From NCBI RefSeq assembly GCF_003614975.1, contig NZ_QZWI01000001.1, positions 992,001 through 1,056,000 of the forward strand: a DNA stretch of 64,000 nt. Direction: 5' to 3'. This document shows, in pieces, positions 42,726-52,866 of the stretch; the first letter of the stretch is position 1; every line of letters starts with the position of its first letter. Both the position numbers and the translations under genes were made by a program. A model generated the notes under the pieces. The model saw only the letters and a program-made list of their open reading frames with translations. It was not told the origin of the DNA and made no database searches. This DNA is from Rahnella bruchi. Lineage in GTDB: Bacteria > Pseudomonadota > Gammaproteobacteria > Enterobacterales > Enterobacteriaceae.

Positions 42726-43371
42726 TCAGACTCTCAAACGGTTAAGTAAGAGGGTGTGCCAGATGGCACGGCAATGAGCAGGTTCTTACGTCGTGGAGCA
42801 AGTGCGCGCAGAGCCCGGCCCGGCAAATGACGTTAGCTGAAGCGAGTTATCGAGTGCGACAGGACAATGCCGGTGCGGCAAAGTGGTGACAAATCGAGTT
42901 TCAGGCCAGCCACGTCTGATAGACAACAGTAAAATCAGAGAAATACCCTGCGGATGACTCTCTGTTTTTAATAATGTCTAACAGCGGACAAACGGTAGCC
43001 TTACCGCATGAAAGAAACTGCAAAAGGAGAAAAGCTGAAATCGTGGTGTTTACAGCACCCGGAGATCATCATCAGATTTTTTCTGCACTTATAAAAAGCG
43101 CGATGTGATAAACCAGCCATGCCGCAACCCTCTTGAGCTGTCGCGTGAAAACGGGAACAGAGTTGTTTAATAAATCGGCGCAATAATGGCATCTTTTAGA
43201 CCCCTGTTCAACCCTGTAAATCGCGCAAATTTCTTACAAATTACGACACTGCCTGGCAGGGAATTCTTCCTGTAAATTTCCGGCAAACCGCAGATTCCGG
43301 CAGTTAAATCGACAAATCGTCGTAAAAAGCATCATTCAGGTGACGAACACCTCCGTTGTTACAAAAAGCCG
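42726..43371. other. speC-tRNA-Phe intergenic region
   Basis: About 645 bases with no convincing gene. It has a small GTGCC/GGCAC hairpin at 42756-42769, about 30 bases before speC, which could affect speC leader structure. No leader peptide was found. The rest shows nothing recognisable. Confidence 0.5.
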
Positions 43372-43400
43372 TTGACGACACATGCCCAATACGGTTTAAT
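43372..43400 (+). promoter_or_regulatory. tRNA-Phe promoter
   Basis: TTGACG, 17-base spacer, TTTAAT, then a GC-rich discriminator (GCGCCCC). This is typical of a strong, stringently controlled stable-RNA promoter. Confidence 0.8.
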
Positions 43401-43410
43401 GCGCCCCGTT

Positions 43411-43486
43411 GCCCGGATAGCTCAGTCGGTAGAGCAAGGGATTGAAAATCCCTGTGTCCTTGGTTCGATTCCGAGTCCGGGCACCA
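43411..43486 (+). tRNA. pheV: tRNA-Phe (GAA)
   Basis: 76 bases including the encoded CCA. The acceptor stem GCCCGGA/TCCGGGC, D loop, anticodon stem GGGATTGAAAATCCC with GAA anticodon, and T loop GGTTCGATTCC are all present. Nearly identical to E. coli tRNA-Phe and in the same place relative to speC. Confidence 0.98.
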
Positions 43487-43494
43487 TATTTAAA

Positions 43495-43521
43495 GAAACC
43501 AGCTTAACGGCTGGTTTTTTG
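43495..43521 (+). terminator. Terminator of tRNA-Phe
   Basis: AACCAGC/GCTGGTT stem followed by TTTT, ten bases after the CCA end. Confidence 0.85.
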
Positions 43522-43585
43522 CTTTCTGGCATTTATGCCCTCTCTGGTTACACGGGATCTGCCTTCAATTTCCGGTGATATCTCA

Positions 43586-43918
43586 ATGAATTCTGCGTGT
43601 TACGTCCTGCTGGTTTTACTGGCCTGTACCAGCCTCATTTCGCCATATCCTGTCTGGATCGGTTTGCACCTGCTCAACCTGCTGACACTGCTGATATATG
43701 GCGCCGATAAGCTTGCAGCCCGCAGAAGCTGGCAGAGAATACCGGAAAACACGCTGCTGCTGTTCGGGCTACTGGGTGGTTGGATCGGAGCCCTGGTCGG
43801 TCAGCAATTTTTCAGGCATAAAACGCAGAAACAACCTTTCCGCACCTGGTTTATGTTAAGCATCGCTGCCAATATTGCTGCTGTTTTGCTGGGCGTCTGG
43901 CTGATGTACGGGCGGTAA
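43586..43918 (+). CDS. DUF1294 membrane protein
   Basis: Small protein of 110 residues with about three membrane helices and the DUF1294 core YGADKLAARRSWQRIPE, LLFGLLGGWIGALVGQQFF and HKTQKQPFR. Function unknown. The start at 43586 was chosen because the earlier ATG at 43535 falls just after the tRNA terminator and gives an unconserved leader. Confidence 0.8.
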   Translation: MNSACYVLLVLLACTSLISPYPVWIGLHLLNLLTLLIYGADKLAARRSWQRIPENTLLLFGLLGGWIGALVGQQFFRHKTQKQPFRTWFMLSIAANIAAVLLGVWLMYGR

Positions 43919-43927
43919 ATAGCAGGC

Positions 43928-43968
43928 AAAAAAAAGCCGGAGAATGTCAGCGCATTCTCCGGCTTTTT
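43928..43968. terminator. Bidirectional terminator at the end of the EPS cluster
   Basis: Long perfect stem AAAGCCGGAGAATG/CATTCTCCGGCTTT with a six-base loop, and A and T runs on both sides. It ends both the DUF1294 gene and the leftward EPS cluster. Confidence 0.9.
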
Positions 43969-43996
43969 CGTACTTTGTCATAAAAGGCAGCTGCCG

Positions 43997-45067
43997 TTAT
44001 CCGTACAGTTTCAGGCGCGCTGCCTCTTTGGCCGTGGCCAGATCAGCCAGCACCATCTCAATCACCAAATCCTGCAACGAGGTTTCGGGTGCCCAGCCTA
44101 ACTGACGCCGCGCTTTTGACGGATTAGCGGAAACCTTGCTGACTTCTGCCGGGCGAATATAACGGGGGTCGACGGTGACAATCACGTCCCCGACTTTCAG
44201 TGCCGCCGCTACCGGGCTGATAATCGCCGCGATCACACCTTTCTCCTCGATGCCTTTACCGACAAAGCGAAGCTTGATCCCGAGCTCAAGGGCAGCAAAT
44301 GTGACGAACTGACGCACTGTAAATTGCACACCGGTTGCAATGACAAAATCTTCAGGTTTGTCCTGCTGTAACATCAGCCACTGCATTTTGACGTAATCCC
44401 TGGCGTGGCCCCAGTCGCGTAATGCATTCAAATTGCCCAGATAGAGGCATTTCTCCAGTCCCTGCGTGATATTTGCCAAACCCCGCGTGATTTTACGCGT
44501 CACAAAACTTTCGCTGCGCCGCGGCGATTCATGGTTAAACAGAATGCCATTGCAGGCGTACATACCAAAAGTTTCCCGGTAATTCACCACCGTCCAGAAG
44601 TCGCTGATTTGCGCAACCGCATCCGCAGAAGGCACACTAAATGTGACCATTTCGTTAACCGACATTCCATCAACCAGCCCGCACAATGTGGAAGACGACG
44701 CCTGGTAATAACGGGTTTTGTGCTCCAGTCCCTGCGAACGGATAGCTTCAAGCATTCTCAGGACGCTGATCCCGACGCTGGCTAACGTGGAGTGAGTTGT
44801 GGTCCCGCTGGGAATACCCAGATTATAAATCTCATCAGGACGAATTAACGCCAGCAATCTGCCCGGATTTGAGATTTCGCTCTGGTTATAATGATGAATA
44901 CGAAAATCAGGATTATTAACATATAAATTATCACTGAAATATTCGGCATTCAGAAACGGACCCTGTTGAATAATGCCGTGGACGGTGTAACCTTTTTTAA
45001 GCAAAAGCTCTGCCAGATAGGAGCCGTCTTGCCCGGAGATATTGGTAATAAGAGCGACCTTAGACAT
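43997..45067 (-). CDS. GDP-mannose 4,6-dehydratase-like protein lacking the catalytic residues
   Basis: Protein of 356 residues, clearly of the GMD branch of the SDR family. The C-terminal half is well conserved (NYRETFGMYACNGILFNHES, RDWGHARDYVKMQWLMLQQD, FVIATGVQFTVRQFV), and this half carries much of the GDP-mannose site. The active site is lost: by comparison with E. coli GMD, catalytic Thr becomes Ser125, Glu becomes Thr127, Tyr becomes Asp149 and Lys becomes Gln153. The Rossmann GxxGxxG reads NxxGxxG (Asn9). Residues about 85-100 are shortened. The frame is intact with a normal start. It is the last gene of the EPS cluster, after a 130-base gap. Dehydratase activity is not expected. Confidence 0.85.
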   Translation of the reverse strand: MSKVALITNISGQDGSYLAELLLKKGYTVHGIIQQGPFLNAEYFSDNLYVNNPDFRIHHYNQSEISNPGRLLALIRPDEIYNLGIPSGTTTHSTLASVGISVLRMLEAIRSQGLEHKTRYYQASSSTLCGLVDGMSVNEMVTFSVPSADAVAQISDFWTVVNYRETFGMYACNGILFNHESPRRSESFVTRKITRGLANITQGLEKCLYLGNLNALRDWGHARDYVKMQWLMLQQDKPEDFVIATGVQFTVRQFVTFAALELGIKLRFVGKGIEEKGVIAAIISPVAAALKVGDVIVTVDPRYIRPAEVSKVSANPSKARRQLGWAPETSLQDLVIEMVLADLATAKEAARLKLYG

Positions 45068-45197
45068 AGTAAACCCCTGGATTACAATTTAAAAAAAGCA
45101 TCGGGAAAAATGCACGATTATAATTGCAAGGTTAGCTTAAGTAAGATGAATCGCAGAATAGTGAGTCAATGACAAAAAATGAGAAACAATAATAATA

Positions 45198-46352
45198 TTA
45201 ATAAACGACGCGCTTGCTTTCATTAAAGTCATGCCATTTAGTTTTGATATACTCATCCAGTTCATTATGAAAACGTTGTGCAGAAAACTTTAACGCGTTT
45301 TCGCGACAGTCCAGCGGAAGAATAGACTCCTGTATCGTATCAAAGTGATGTACGGCTTTAATGAGTGATTCCACCGTCTGTTCAGCGAAAAATACACCGG
45401 TCGCATTCAGTTCCCCGTAAGGTCTGATAGTTTCAAGAACACCTCCTTTGCCAAAGGCAATCACCGGTGTTCCGCTGGCCTGCGCTTCGACTGGCGTAAT
45501 CCCAAAATCCTCTTCCGCAGCAAAAACAAACGCTTTCGCACGTCGCATATAATCTTGCATTACATCGTCAGGCTGATAACCCAGTATTTCAATATTACTG
45601 CCAGCTTTGGCTTTAATCTTGCTCATTTCAGAGCCATCACCAATGACTACCAGCTTTTTATCTGGCATCTGACTGAATGCCTCAACAATAAGGTCAATAC
45701 GTTTGTAAGGCACCATGCGCGAAGCCGTAAAATAGAAATCTTCTTTATTCTCCTGCAATGTAAAACGCTCTACGTCAACGGGTGGATAAATAACATCCGC
45801 GTCGCGGCCATACACTTTCTTAATCCGGCGGGCGATAAAGTGAGAATTGGCGATAAAGTGATCCACGCCATTGGCGGTCCGGTAATCCCATATCCTGATT
45901 TTATGCAAAAACCAGCGGGCCAGCTTGCCTTTGAAACCTTTGTTCAGGCCTGATTCGCGCAAATACTGGTGCTGGAAATCCCAGGCATAACGGATCGGAG
46001 AATGCACATAACTGATGTGCAACTGGTCGGGACCGGTCAGCACTCCTTTTGCCACCGCATGGCTGCTGGAAAGCACAATGTCATGCCCGGTCACATCAAG
46101 CTGTTCTATGGCCAGCGGCATTAACGGCAGATATTGCTGGTATTTATTTTTTGCAAAAGGTAACCGCTGAATAAAAGATGTCGTCGCTTCTTTACCGTAA
46201 AACTTTTTACGGGATTCATCAGAGAGAAAATCGACAACAGAATAGATATCTGCTTGTGGGTACAATTTAATAAATTCGGCAATAACTTTTTCGGACCCTG
46301 CAAATGTCACCAGCCAGTCAGCGACAATCCCCACACTCACATCATGTGACAT
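45198..46352 (-). CDS. Glycosyltransferase family 4 (WbaZ-like)
   Basis: Cytoplasmic GT-B transferase of 384 residues. N-terminal VGIVADWLVTFAGSEKVIAEF resembles the WbaZ/mannosyltransferase group, and the C-terminal donor site is AAEEDFGITPVEAQASGTPV (E-x7-E motif). The adjacent manB and manC make mannosyl transfer from GDP-mannose plausible, but the donor is not proven. The start at 46352 gives MSHDVSVG with an AAGG site; a longer frame from 46415 adds 21 residues without family match. Confidence 0.85.
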   Translation of the reverse strand: MSHDVSVGIVADWLVTFAGSEKVIAEFIKLYPQADIYSVVDFLSDESRKKFYGKEATTSFIQRLPFAKNKYQQYLPLMPLAIEQLDVTGHDIVLSSSHAVAKGVLTGPDQLHISYVHSPIRYAWDFQHQYLRESGLNKGFKGKLARWFLHKIRIWDYRTANGVDHFIANSHFIARRIKKVYGRDADVIYPPVDVERFTLQENKEDFYFTASRMVPYKRIDLIVEAFSQMPDKKLVVIGDGSEMSKIKAKAGSNIEILGYQPDDVMQDYMRRAKAFVFAAEEDFGITPVEAQASGTPVIAFGKGGVLETIRPYGELNATGVFFAEQTVESLIKAVHHFDTIQESILPLDCRENALKFSAQRFHNELDEYIKTKWHDFNESKRVVY

Positions 46353-46438
46353 ATTTTTAACCTTAGAAATTGATAAGTGAGCAATGCGAATCCAGAGCGA
46401 GTTACTATCACTCACTTAATTAATATATTTAAATATCA

Positions 46439-47818
46439 TTACATACTACGAAGAATGGAGAGAATTTTTCTGGTTTGTTCCTGCATTAGTTTTGTATTAG
46501 CGCGGGATTCTACATTTAACCTAACCACAGGTTCAGTATTAGAACTGCGGAGATTGAAACGCCATTCATCGAATTCAAGACTGATCCCGTCAGTGTGATC
46601 CACTTTAACCGCTTCAGTCTCATACTTGGCTAATACACGGGCAATAGATTCATTCGGGTGTTGCAGATAACTGTTAATTTCGCCAGAAGCAGGATAAGCC
46701 GTGATCCGGTCATTGATCAATTGCTGTAGCGATTTTCCTTTAACATGCAATAATTCAGCGACCAGCAACCAGGGGATCATTCCGCTGTCACAATAATAGA
46801 AATCGCGGAAATAATGATGGGCGCTCATCTCACCACCATAGACCGCATCTTCCTGACGCATACGTTCTTTAATAAAAGCATGACCGGTTTTTGACATTAC
46901 CGGTACACCACCGGCTTCGGTGACAATATCAATGGTATTCCAGCTCAGGCGCGGGTCGTGGATAATACGTGAGCTGGGATATTTATCGAGAAAGGTGTCA
47001 GCAAGCAAACCCACGATGTAATAACCTTCGATAAAATTACCGGTATCATCAAAGAGAAAACACCTGTCGAAATCACCGTCAAATGCGATGCCCATGTCCG
47101 CTTTATGTTTAATAATAGCGTCAGTGGTGTCCTGCCGGCACTCCGGCAATAACGGGTTAGGGATACCGTTCGGAAAGGTGCCATCGGGCTGATGGTGCAC
47201 CTTAATAAACTCAACCGGCGCGCCTGCCTGAATAAAACGCTGCTCAATGGCATCGATAACATGTCCGGCAGCACCGTTACCAGAGTTGATGACCAGTTTC
47301 AGTGGCCCGGTAAAATTATCCAGATTGACGTAACTAAGGAGCTTGTCCACATAAGCTTCAAGCACTGAGGCTTTTTCGTAGGTCCCCCTGGAGGCGCTGT
47401 CCCCTGGCCCAAAAGCATTTGCTTCAGCCAAGGCCTGGATATCACGCAGGCCGGTATCACCGCTTATCGGTTTTGATTCTTCGCGGACCAGCTTCATACC
47501 ATTATAATTCATCGGATTATGGCTGGCCGTGACTTCTATACCGCCATCCAACGCCAGGTAGGAAGTCGCAAAATAGATCTCTTCCGTTCCCGTAACCCCA
47601 ATATCGACAACATCAGTACCAGCGTCCTGCAACCCTCTGGCCAGGGCAAGCTTCAATGATTCACTGGTTATACGGACATCCCCGCCTAATACCATCTTTT
47701 TAGGCTTTAAATATTCGCCATAAGCGCGACCAATTCTGTAAGCGATGTCTTCGTTTAATTCGACGCCTAATTCACCGCGAATATCATAAGCTTTAAAGCA
47801 GGTTAATTTACCTGACAT
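46439..47818 (-). CDS. manB: Phosphomannomutase
   Basis: Converts mannose-6-phosphate to mannose-1-phosphate for GDP-mannose. The 459 residues match ManB/CpsG. Catalytic phosphoserine loop [14 protein letters not shown], metal loop DGDFDRCF, sugar loop [12 protein letters not shown] and phosphate loop [13 protein letters not shown] are all present. It lies 14 bases after manC. Confidence 0.96.
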   Translation of the reverse strand: MSGKLTCFKAYDIRGELGVELNEDIAYRIGRAYGEYLKPKKMVLGGDVRITSESLKLALARGLQDAGTDVVDIGVTGTEEIYFATSYLALDGGIEVTASHNPMNYNGMKLVREESKPISGDTGLRDIQALAEANAFGPGDSASRGTYEKASVLEAYVDKLLSYVNLDNFTGPLKLVINSGNGAAGHVIDAIEQRFIQAGAPVEFIKVHHQPDGTFPNGIPNPLLPECRQDTTDAIIKHKADMGIAFDGDFDRCFLFDDTGNFIEGYYIVGLLADTFLDKYPSSRIIHDPRLSWNTIDIVTEAGGVPVMSKTGHAFIKERMRQEDAVYGGEMSAHHYFRDFYYCDSGMIPWLLVAELLHVKGKSLQQLINDRITAYPASGEINSYLQHPNESIARVLAKYETEAVKVDHTDGISLEFDEWRFNLRSSNTEPVVRLNVESRANTKLMQEQTRKILSILRSM

Positions 47819-47832
47819 ATTTCACCCCAAAA

Positions 47833-49254
47833 TTAACAACGACCATAGTGATCTTTTATACGAATAATATCGTCATCTTCCAGATAAGAGCCTGACTGGA
47901 TTTCCAGAAGCTCCAGCGGAATTTTTCCCGGATTTTCCAGACGATGTTGAGCACCAACAGGAATAAACGTGGATTCATTTTCAGTGAGCAGATAATCCTT
48001 ATCCTCAAGAATAACTCTGGCTGTACCTGAAAGAATTACCCAGTGTTCAGTCCGGTGATGATGCATTTGTAATGAGAACTGCCCTCCGGGTTTTACGGTT
48101 ATTCTGTTCACATGATAACGAGGCTCGGTCACGATATTATCGTTACGTCCCCACGGGCGATAAGATTCGCGATGTAAACGATACTCCCGGCGCTTATTAC
48201 TTTTTAAATACTCGACGACTTTTTTAACGTCCTGCACCTGGTTTTTATCAATCACTAATACGGCGTCTTTCGTATTAACAATCACCAGATTATCCACACC
48301 AATCGCAGCAACTAATTTCTCATCAGTGTTGATATAGCAATTCGTCGCATTATGAGTAAATACATCGCCATTAACGGCATTCCCCTCGCCGTTTTTGTCA
48401 TTCACTTCCCAAAGCGCCGACCAGGAACCCACATCATTCCAGCCCGCGTCTAACGGAACCACAATCGCATCAGTGGTTTTTTCCATAACAGCGTAATCTA
48501 CAGATTCATCCGGACAGGAAATAAATGATTCTTTATCAACACGAATGAAATCCTGCTGCTCATCCGACTGCGCGGTTTCAATGGCTTTGAGGCAAGATTC
48601 AAGAATGTCAGGTCTGAATTTCGCCATCTCCTCCAGAAAACGTTTAGCACGGAACAAAAACATGCCGCTGTTCCAGTAATACTCGCCGCTTTCCAGATAT
48701 TGCAATGCAGTAGGAAGAGTGGGTTTCTCAACAAACCGCTGCACCCGAAAAACAGGTTCGGCATCACTACTGAATTCAGTCCCCCGTTGTATATAACCGT
48801 ATCCGGTTTCAGGGCCAGTCGGCACGATACCGAAAGTCACCAGTTTCCCCTGCTCAGCAAACGAAATTGCATTCTGTACGGCCCGATGAAAAGCCGCAGG
48901 AGACTCGATCACATGGTCAGCGGCAAGGACGAGTAAAAGCGGGTCATGGCCGTCGTCGATAGCACTGAGCGCAGCCAGGGTGATCGCAGGCGCCGTATTG
49001 CGCCCGACCGGCTCGAGAATAATATTGTCCGAAAGCTGATTTATTTGCCGTAATTGTTCCGCGACAAGAAAACGATGCTCTTCATTACAAATAACCAGCG
49101 GCGCAGAAACGTCCAGTCCATTTAAACGGGTGACCGTTTCCTGAAGCATTGAATTATCGCCATGCAGACGAAGAAATTGTTTAGGATAAAGCTCGCGAGA
49201 CATTGGCCACAAACGACTACCGGTACCACCGGCCATAATAACTGGAAGGATCAT
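47833..49254 (-). CDS. manC: Mannose-1-phosphate guanylyltransferase / mannose-6-phosphate isomerase
   Basis: Makes GDP-mannose. The 473 residues have the nucleotidyltransferase signature [20 protein letters not shown] and [14 protein letters not shown], and a C-terminal cupin domain ([17 protein letters not shown]) typical of bifunctional ManC. The start at 49254 ([10 protein letters not shown]) has a GAGG site and was preferred over GTG at 49266. Confidence 0.96.
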   Translation of the reverse strand: MILPVIMAGGTGSRLWPMSRELYPKQFLRLHGDNSMLQETVTRLNGLDVSAPLVICNEEHRFLVAEQLRQINQLSDNIILEPVGRNTAPAITLAALSAIDDGHDPLLLVLAADHVIESPAAFHRAVQNAISFAEQGKLVTFGIVPTGPETGYGYIQRGTEFSSDAEPVFRVQRFVEKPTLPTALQYLESGEYYWNSGMFLFRAKRFLEEMAKFRPDILESCLKAIETAQSDEQQDFIRVDKESFISCPDESVDYAVMEKTTDAIVVPLDAGWNDVGSWSALWEVNDKNGEGNAVNGDVFTHNATNCYINTDEKLVAAIGVDNLVIVNTKDAVLVIDKNQVQDVKKVVEYLKSNKRREYRLHRESYRPWGRNDNIVTEPRYHVNRITVKPGGQFSLQMHHHRTEHWVILSGTARVILEDKDYLLTENESTFIPVGAQHRLENPGKIPLELLEIQSGSYLEDDDIIRIKDHYGRC

Positions 49255-49329
49255 GATTACCCTCACCTGAATGGAAAGTATTAATTTGATTAATAGTAGG
49301 ACTACGATATTTTGTGTTCTTACAATTAC

Positions 49330-50310
49330 TCAGAACAGAAAATACAACCTCTTCCTTAATGAAAATAAAAATAGAGATAATAATAGAGTTAAGACTACTG
49401 TAAGCACATAAATTTCATTGCTGGGAAGATTCTCAGCGGTAGTCAGTAAAAAAATGACATAAGGGTGAATAAAATACATGGCACTGCAAATCAGTGCTAA
49501 ATTTTTAGTGTTAAACCCTTTAAAATATATTGCAGAATTTTTCATTAACAGAACAAATAAGACTGGAGCAACAAGCAGCAATGACAAAATAAAATCAATA
49601 TGATATGAATCACCTTTGAAAATGTAAAAATAGACTACAGCCAACTCACTCGTTAATAAAGTAATTCCCAAAATTAACGCGATCTTTACTTTATCAGCAT
49701 TGATTTTTTGGATGACATTATGCCTTGCAAGGTACGATCCTATGTACATCATGGGAAAACCGAAGAATAACCCGTTTCTGAAAATCCAATACTGGGAAAA
49801 CACTTTATAATATAAGCTATCAGGCTGGAGAAAAACTCTCATATATTGCAATAAGGTACCTGCTAAAAAAAGACCGACGCATATAATCATAATGCGACTT
49901 CGGTTTTTTAAGAAATACAACCCAACACCACCTGTTGCCATAGCTGCAATGTACCAAAGGTGATGGTAACCAAATATCAGCTCTGAAAAAAACACTGCCA
50001 GATGATTTGAATTTATTTCATTCACGGGGAAATATAAAGGGAGATAAATCATTTGCCAGGACATGAATAATAAAACAACTCTCTTCAGCCATTTCTTAAA
50101 CTTAAATGAATCAGTGATTTGTTTTTGAAAGTAGAAACCATTTATTATGAAAAAAATTGGAACAGCGATTCTGAAAAAACCATCAACAGTATAGAAACTT
50201 AACAAAGGATTTTCAGAGAAAACACCGACATGAATCGCGATCACCATTAAAATCAATACCAGCCTGAAAACATCTGCCAATTGATTTCTTTGATTATTGT
50301 TTGTGGTCAT
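49330..50310 (-). CDS. Membrane acyltransferase (family 3)
   Basis: Integral membrane protein of 326 residues with about ten helices. The N-terminal RLVLILMVIAIHVGVF fits the family-3 acyltransferase pattern, with the conserved His in helix 1. YHHLWYIAAM also belongs to the family. It probably adds acetyl or a similar group to a sugar of the repeat unit. The DNA is AT-rich compared with manC beside it. Confidence 0.75.
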   Translation of the reverse strand: MTTNNNQRNQLADVFRLVLILMVIAIHVGVFSENPLLSFYTVDGFFRIAVPIFFIINGFYFQKQITDSFKFKKWLKRVVLLFMSWQMIYLPLYFPVNEINSNHLAVFFSELIFGYHHLWYIAAMATGGVGLYFLKNRSRIMIICVGLFLAGTLLQYMRVFLQPDSLYYKVFSQYWIFRNGLFFGFPMMYIGSYLARHNVIQKINADKVKIALILGITLLTSELAVVYFYIFKGDSYHIDFILSLLLVAPVLFVLLMKNSAIYFKGFNTKNLALICSAMYFIHPYVIFLLTTAENLPSNEIYVLTVVLTLLLSLFLFSLRKRLYFLF

Positions 50311-50359
50311 GATTAATTACCAACATCATTGCCATCGTAATAGATAATTATTTTAAAAA

Positions 50360-51661
50360 CTATCTTAACTGCGATGTGATGAATTTATGGACAGAGAGAA
50401 AACGCTGCGAAAGATTCTTTGATGCTGTGACACTTTCTGGCGGGGAGTAAATATAATTATTTGTCGCATTGCTATTTTTCAATAAAATGTTGTGCGTGCT
50501 GTTAACACTAGAAACGTACCTGATAACATTAAACTTAGAATAAACAGCTAACACAACTTCACAATTAACCCCTTTAATATTACTAAAGTAATTAGGTTTT
50601 ACTGGATTGAGAGTTTTCGCATCGTTATAAAATACCGAGACTGCTGTTCTGGCATTGCCTATAAGAATATTTTCCACCAGGCAACCAGAAGAATTATTTA
50701 TAAGAACCCCTTCAGATGTAACTGTTTTTCCTAAGTCCGGTATTTTAATGTTTTTAATGATACAGTCTTCACATAAGTTAGTTGCAATTCCACTTCCGTT
50801 TAGACTACCAGCGGTCATAGGACTATGCTGTTGTGCATTTTCAATGACGCAGCTGGTGGAGTTCGCTATAAACCCAATGGAATAGTAAGTTCTTTTAAGA
50901 TCAGGACTGATAACATGCAGGTTTCGGGCAGAGCAGTTATGATTCGACGGAGTTTCTGGCGGTACATCAGAACCCATTCCGATCAACTGAGTCCAGCCCC
51001 GTCCCCAAACATTATAAGCGTGGCAGTTTCTTGCGTTAACAAAATTTATTCCGTAACCACCCCAGTTATTTATATTTTCCCGAGTGAACTTCGCCTCAAT
51101 ATATAAGTCATGGATGATAGAATTCTCAGCCTGTAAGAACCTTGGGTTATCCCGAAGATATTGCCGTTGTTCAGGGTTTTTAAAATCAGGATTGATGGTG
51201 GACACATTCTGTTTATTCAAATATCGTTTCCTGGCGTATTCTCTGTTAGCCTCCTGACTGGAACCAATAACAAAACCACCCCGACCTTTTACAAATAAAG
51301 GATCCTCAAATATGATTCTTGTGTTTTCTCCTTGACCAAAGACTTCTGTGTTATCTGACAAATAAACAGGAAATAGCAGTCTGTAATACTTATCAGGATC
51401 TGGTAAATGGACTCTGGCTCCACCGAACTTAGCCGCGACATCACATGCCTGCTGAAAGGCAAAAGAATCATCATTTAGACCATCGCCTTTAGCACCGAAG
51501 TCTAATACGCTCAGTTCAGGAATTTTGGCTGCCAACGAAGTGATACCATAAGCACTATTCAGAATGAGATACGATCCTGCAAATCCAGCAGAAGTATACT
51601 TTAAAAAAGAACGCCTCTGCTCATTTATACATTCTTCAAAAAATTGATCCTGATTGCGCAT
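50360..51661 (-). CDS. Tat-exported right-handed beta-helix protein (WcaM/AmsF-like position)
   Basis: Protein of 433 residues. A twin-arginine signal (EQRRSFLKYTSAGFAGSYLI) is followed by a pectate-lyase-superfamily start (SVLDFGAKGDGLNDDSFAFQ) and repeats rich in Asn, Gly and Val typical of a parallel beta-helix. Colanic acid and amylovoran clusters carry a comparable exported beta-helix protein (WcaM, AmsF), but sequence similarity is not strong by eye. It could trim, bind or modify polymer in the periplasm. Catalytic residues are not identified. Confidence 0.7.
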   Translation of the reverse strand: MRNQDQFFEECINEQRRSFLKYTSAGFAGSYLILNSAYGITSLAAKIPELSVLDFGAKGDGLNDDSFAFQQACDVAAKFGGARVHLPDPDKYYRLLFPVYLSDNTEVFGQGENTRIIFEDPLFVKGRGGFVIGSSQEANREYARKRYLNKQNVSTINPDFKNPEQRQYLRDNPRFLQAENSIIHDLYIEAKFTRENINNWGGYGINFVNARNCHAYNVWGRGWTQLIGMGSDVPPETPSNHNCSARNLHVISPDLKRTYYSIGFIANSTSCVIENAQQHSPMTAGSLNGSGIATNLCEDCIIKNIKIPDLGKTVTSEGVLINNSSGCLVENILIGNARTAVSVFYNDAKTLNPVKPNYFSNIKGVNCEVVLAVYSKFNVIRYVSSVNSTHNILLKNSNATNNYIYSPPESVTASKNLSQRFLSVHKFITSQLR

Positions 51662-51669
51662 TACTCACC

Positions 51670-52851
51670 TTAATCTTGAATATCTTTCTTTTTATAGATA
51701 CTCATAGTAAATAAAAACAAAGGAACACTAACCCAAAACGTCGATATATCGATAAATATACCAGAGATAATATAAGCCATAATCAGAGGAAACTTACCCC
51801 TATTATTCTTATAAACAAATGCACAAAGTGATAAAAGAAACAAAAGGTACAATAAGAGGCCAACAACACCGGTCTCCACCGAAAGCGAAAGAAACATATT
51901 ATCTGGAATAAGCCCGTACTTCTCTGTCGATAAGCGATAACCTACCCCAAGTAAAGGATTGTCCCCAACGAGTCCAAGCAGCAATGTCCAGGTTGTGAAT
52001 CTTCCTGAACTGATATCCTGCTGATTAGCACCTGACAACCGCCCCCAGAATGAGGAAAAATACTCGTTATTCATTCCAAAAATCAATAATGAAATAATAA
52101 AAACAGCGATTGATATCAATGTCAGGGGTTTTATTTTTCGCTCCAGACCAAGCGTAAAAATAAAATATACTAAAACAGCAACCAGCAGACTTCTGGACAT
52201 AGAAAGATAAATATTGATAAGAAAGCAAAACAAAACCATGGTAAACAGAAGCGTGTTCCTGCCTGCTCTTTTTAGTTCAATAAATGCTGTAAGCCCCAGA
52301 AGAAGGATAAGATTACTGTAAGCGCTGGAATCTTTCGCCACTCCTCCGGCTCTAAACACGTACCCCATCCCAGGGTATTTATACATCTGAGTGGCTGTCA
52401 ATGCCTGACTTTGCAAAAAAAAACCAATCGATGTTTCAAGAGTGACCAGAACGAAGAGAGCGATAAAGAAGAATGCAATCCCCTTCTGTTGCCGCTCATT
52501 TACTCCACGGCTAAAAGCCAGTATCAGGACACCAGGGATATACATCTCCAGCATTCTGAAATATCTCAAATAGGCCGGGATGTGGTCTGTAGAACCAGGG
52601 TAATACAGATAACTGTAGGTAATCCCGGATAACACCCAAATTGACCACAATGAAATAAATAATATAATATAGAAAGCATGCTTGTTTTTTTTCCTTTTTT
52701 TCAATAAGAAAAAAAACAATGAAAGAATTGAAAATGGAAAAGCAATTTCGAGGCCGGATATATTCCCACGTCCAAAAGGTATTAATGTAATTATTGCCAT
52801 AGCAAGACATGAAAATTGAATTGCGATACTATCCTTATTGACAGATTGCAT
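51670..52851 (-). CDS. wzy: O-antigen polymerase/ligase-like membrane protein (Wzy candidate)
   Basis: Polytopic membrane protein of 393 residues with around ten to twelve helices and a large loop before LLGLVGDNPLLGVGYRLSTE. This matches the Wzy_C/O-antigen ligase pattern (short PLLGVGY motif). No other polymerase candidate lies in the cluster, so it is assigned as the Wzy that joins repeat units at the periplasmic face. AT-rich DNA. Confidence 0.75.
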   Translation of the reverse strand: MQSVNKDSIAIQFSCLAMAIITLIPFGRGNISGLEIAFPFSILSLFFFLLKKRKKNKHAFYIILFISLWSIWVLSGITYSYLYYPGSTDHIPAYLRYFRMLEMYIPGVLILAFSRGVNERQQKGIAFFFIALFVLVTLETSIGFFLQSQALTATQMYKYPGMGYVFRAGGVAKDSSAYSNLILLLGLTAFIELKRAGRNTLLFTMVLFCFLINIYLSMSRSLLVAVLVYFIFTLGLERKIKPLTLISIAVFIISLLIFGMNNEYFSSFWGRLSGANQQDISSGRFTTWTLLLGLVGDNPLLGVGYRLSTEKYGLIPDNMFLSLSVETGVVGLLLYLLFLLSLCAFVYKNNRGKFPLIMAYIISGIFIDISTFWVSVPLFLFTMSIYKKKDIQD

Positions 52852-52866
52852 TAAACACCTTCATTC

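Noticed and set aside
43001..43192. Small cysteine-rich frame between speC and tRNA-Phe
   Set aside because: No ribosome site, odd composition and no resemblance to a known family.
43997..45067. Calling the gmd-like gene a pseudogene
   Set aside because: There is no stop or frameshift, conserved ends are present, and the non-catalytic half is well kept. Loss is confined to catalytic and cofactor residues, so an intact pseudoenzyme fits better.
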